Shown here piece after piece: positions 15,578-15,973 of a stretch of DNA of 15,973 nt; position 1 is the stretch's first letter; every line of letters starts with the position of its first letter. Location of the stretch: the NCBI GenBank assembly GCA_910587545.1, contig CAJUMI010000054.1:1-15973 (forward strand), given 5' to 3'. A program made the translations under genes and the position numbers. The notes under the pieces are model-generated. The model saw nothing but the letters and a program-made list of their open reading frames with translations, was not told the DNA's origin and searched no databases. This DNA is from an uncultured Muribaculaceae bacterium (GTDB lineage: Bacteria > Bacteroidota > Bacteroidia > Bacteroidales > Muribaculaceae).

Positions 15578-15622
15578 AAGTGCATGTTGCTTTAAGAGCG
15601 AATAAGAAAGCCTGCTGACGGC

Positions 15623-15973
15623 TTAGAGAGGTATATTGCCGTGTTTCTTGGCAGGATTTGTCACCTTCTTTGTAGCGAGCTGCTGAAGAGCGCGGATCAC
15701 GCGGAAACGGGTGTTTCGGGGCTCGATCACGTCATCGATATAGCCATACTTCGCCGCATTGTAAGGATTGCAGAACAGCTTGTTGTATTCAGCCTCTTTC
15801 TCCTTAAGCACCTTGGCGGGATCGTCAGATGCCTTGGCTTCCTTGGCATAAAGCACTTCGACCGCGCCTGCGCCGCCCATGACAGCGATTTCGGCTGTCG
15901 GCCATGCGTAATTCATGTCACCACGGAGCTGCTTGCAGCTCATCACGATATGGCTGCCGCCATAGCTCTTGCG
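15623..15973 (-). CDS. mmdA: Methylmalonyl-CoA decarboxylase alpha / acyl-CoA carboxyltransferase, C-terminal part
   Basis: The last 116 residues of the carboxyltransferase are present; the gene continues off the right edge. The visible part contains RKSYGGSHIVMSCKQLRGD, then YAWPTAEIAVMGGAGAVEVL and the C-terminal segment YGYIDDVIEPRNTRFRVIRA, all hallmarks of the PccB/MmdA carboxyltransferase family. Because this is the acyl-CoA type and not a pyruvate-carboxylase-like oxaloacetate decarboxylase alpha chain, the complex is best read as methylmalonyl-CoA decarboxylase, which moves CO2 from (S)-methylmalonyl-CoA to biotin and releases propionyl-CoA. The stop at 15623 lies 45 bp before the LTD-OadG gene, in the same operon. 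A propionyl-CoA carboxylase beta subunit has the same fold, but the linked oadB favours the decarboxylase. Confidence 0.9.
   Translation of the reverse strand, partial: RKSYGGSHIVMSCKQLRGDMNYAWPTAEIAVMGGAGAVEVLYAKEAKASDDPAKVLKEKEAEYNKLFCNPYNAAKYGYIDDVIEPRNTRFRVIRALQQLATKKVTNPAKKHGNIPL

Noticed and set aside
1..15973. CRISPR array, tRNA, rRNA, insertion sequence or prophage genes
   Set aside because: No regularly spaced repeats, cloverleaf-like sequences, transposase motifs or phage structural genes were seen on either strand.

Overview
The window looks like a chromosomal segment of a gut Bacteroidales, probably Muribaculaceae-like; the family level is an inference. The evidence is Bacteroidetes-type promoters (TAnnTTTG -7 boxes), little sign of Shine-Dalgarno sites, a TonB-dependent outer-membrane receptor, glycine-lipid acyltransferases, a DUF6377-type regulator, and a sodium-pumping methylmalonyl-CoA decarboxylase operon whose gamma subunit carries a lamin-tail domain. 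No CRISPR array, insertion sequence, rRNA or tRNA was seen.

Layout. At 1-58 (minus) are the first 19 codons of ribosomal protein S6 with a good promoter upstream. Diverging from it at 340-3221 (plus) is a TonB-dependent receptor gene broken by three frameshifts and four in-frame stops. A Wzx/MATE-like polysaccharide flippase follows (3254-4690, plus) and meets, tail to tail, a two-gene operon for glycine-type acyl-amino-acid lipids (glsA 5651-6523 then glsB 4701-5642, minus). Diverging from glsA are a degenerate SDR-like protein (6730-7437) and an overlapping DUF115-family protein (7412-8272). The 310-base gap at 8273-8582 holds a strong hairpin and a leftward promoter that together suggest a small RNA of about 135 nt.

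From 12 kb down to 8.6 kb (minus) run a BASS-family transporter, a Crp/Fnr-like regulator, and a membrane-anchored TPR/HTH regulator of the DUF6377 type; the last two overlap by 8 nt. Upstream lie a probable decayed Sel1-repeat secreted protein (11950-12226) and an unrecognised 119-residue protein (12395-12754) with a clear intrinsic terminator. At the right end (13001-15973, minus) is the decarboxylase operon in the order carboxyltransferase (partial), LTD-OadG, biotin carrier, OadB, closed by a 10-bp terminator hairpin.

How the genes fit together. The flippase, the DUF115/SDR-like pair and the glycine-lipid enzymes all point to the cell envelope. The decarboxylase operon would couple decarboxylation of (S)-methylmalonyl-CoA, on the succinate-to-propionate route, to Na+ export, and the BASS transporter could use such a Na+ gradient. 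No wholly new system is proven. The best leads are the putative small RNA, the lamin-tail/OadG fusion, the degenerate SDR with a cysteine-rich insert, and the localised decay of the receptor gene.
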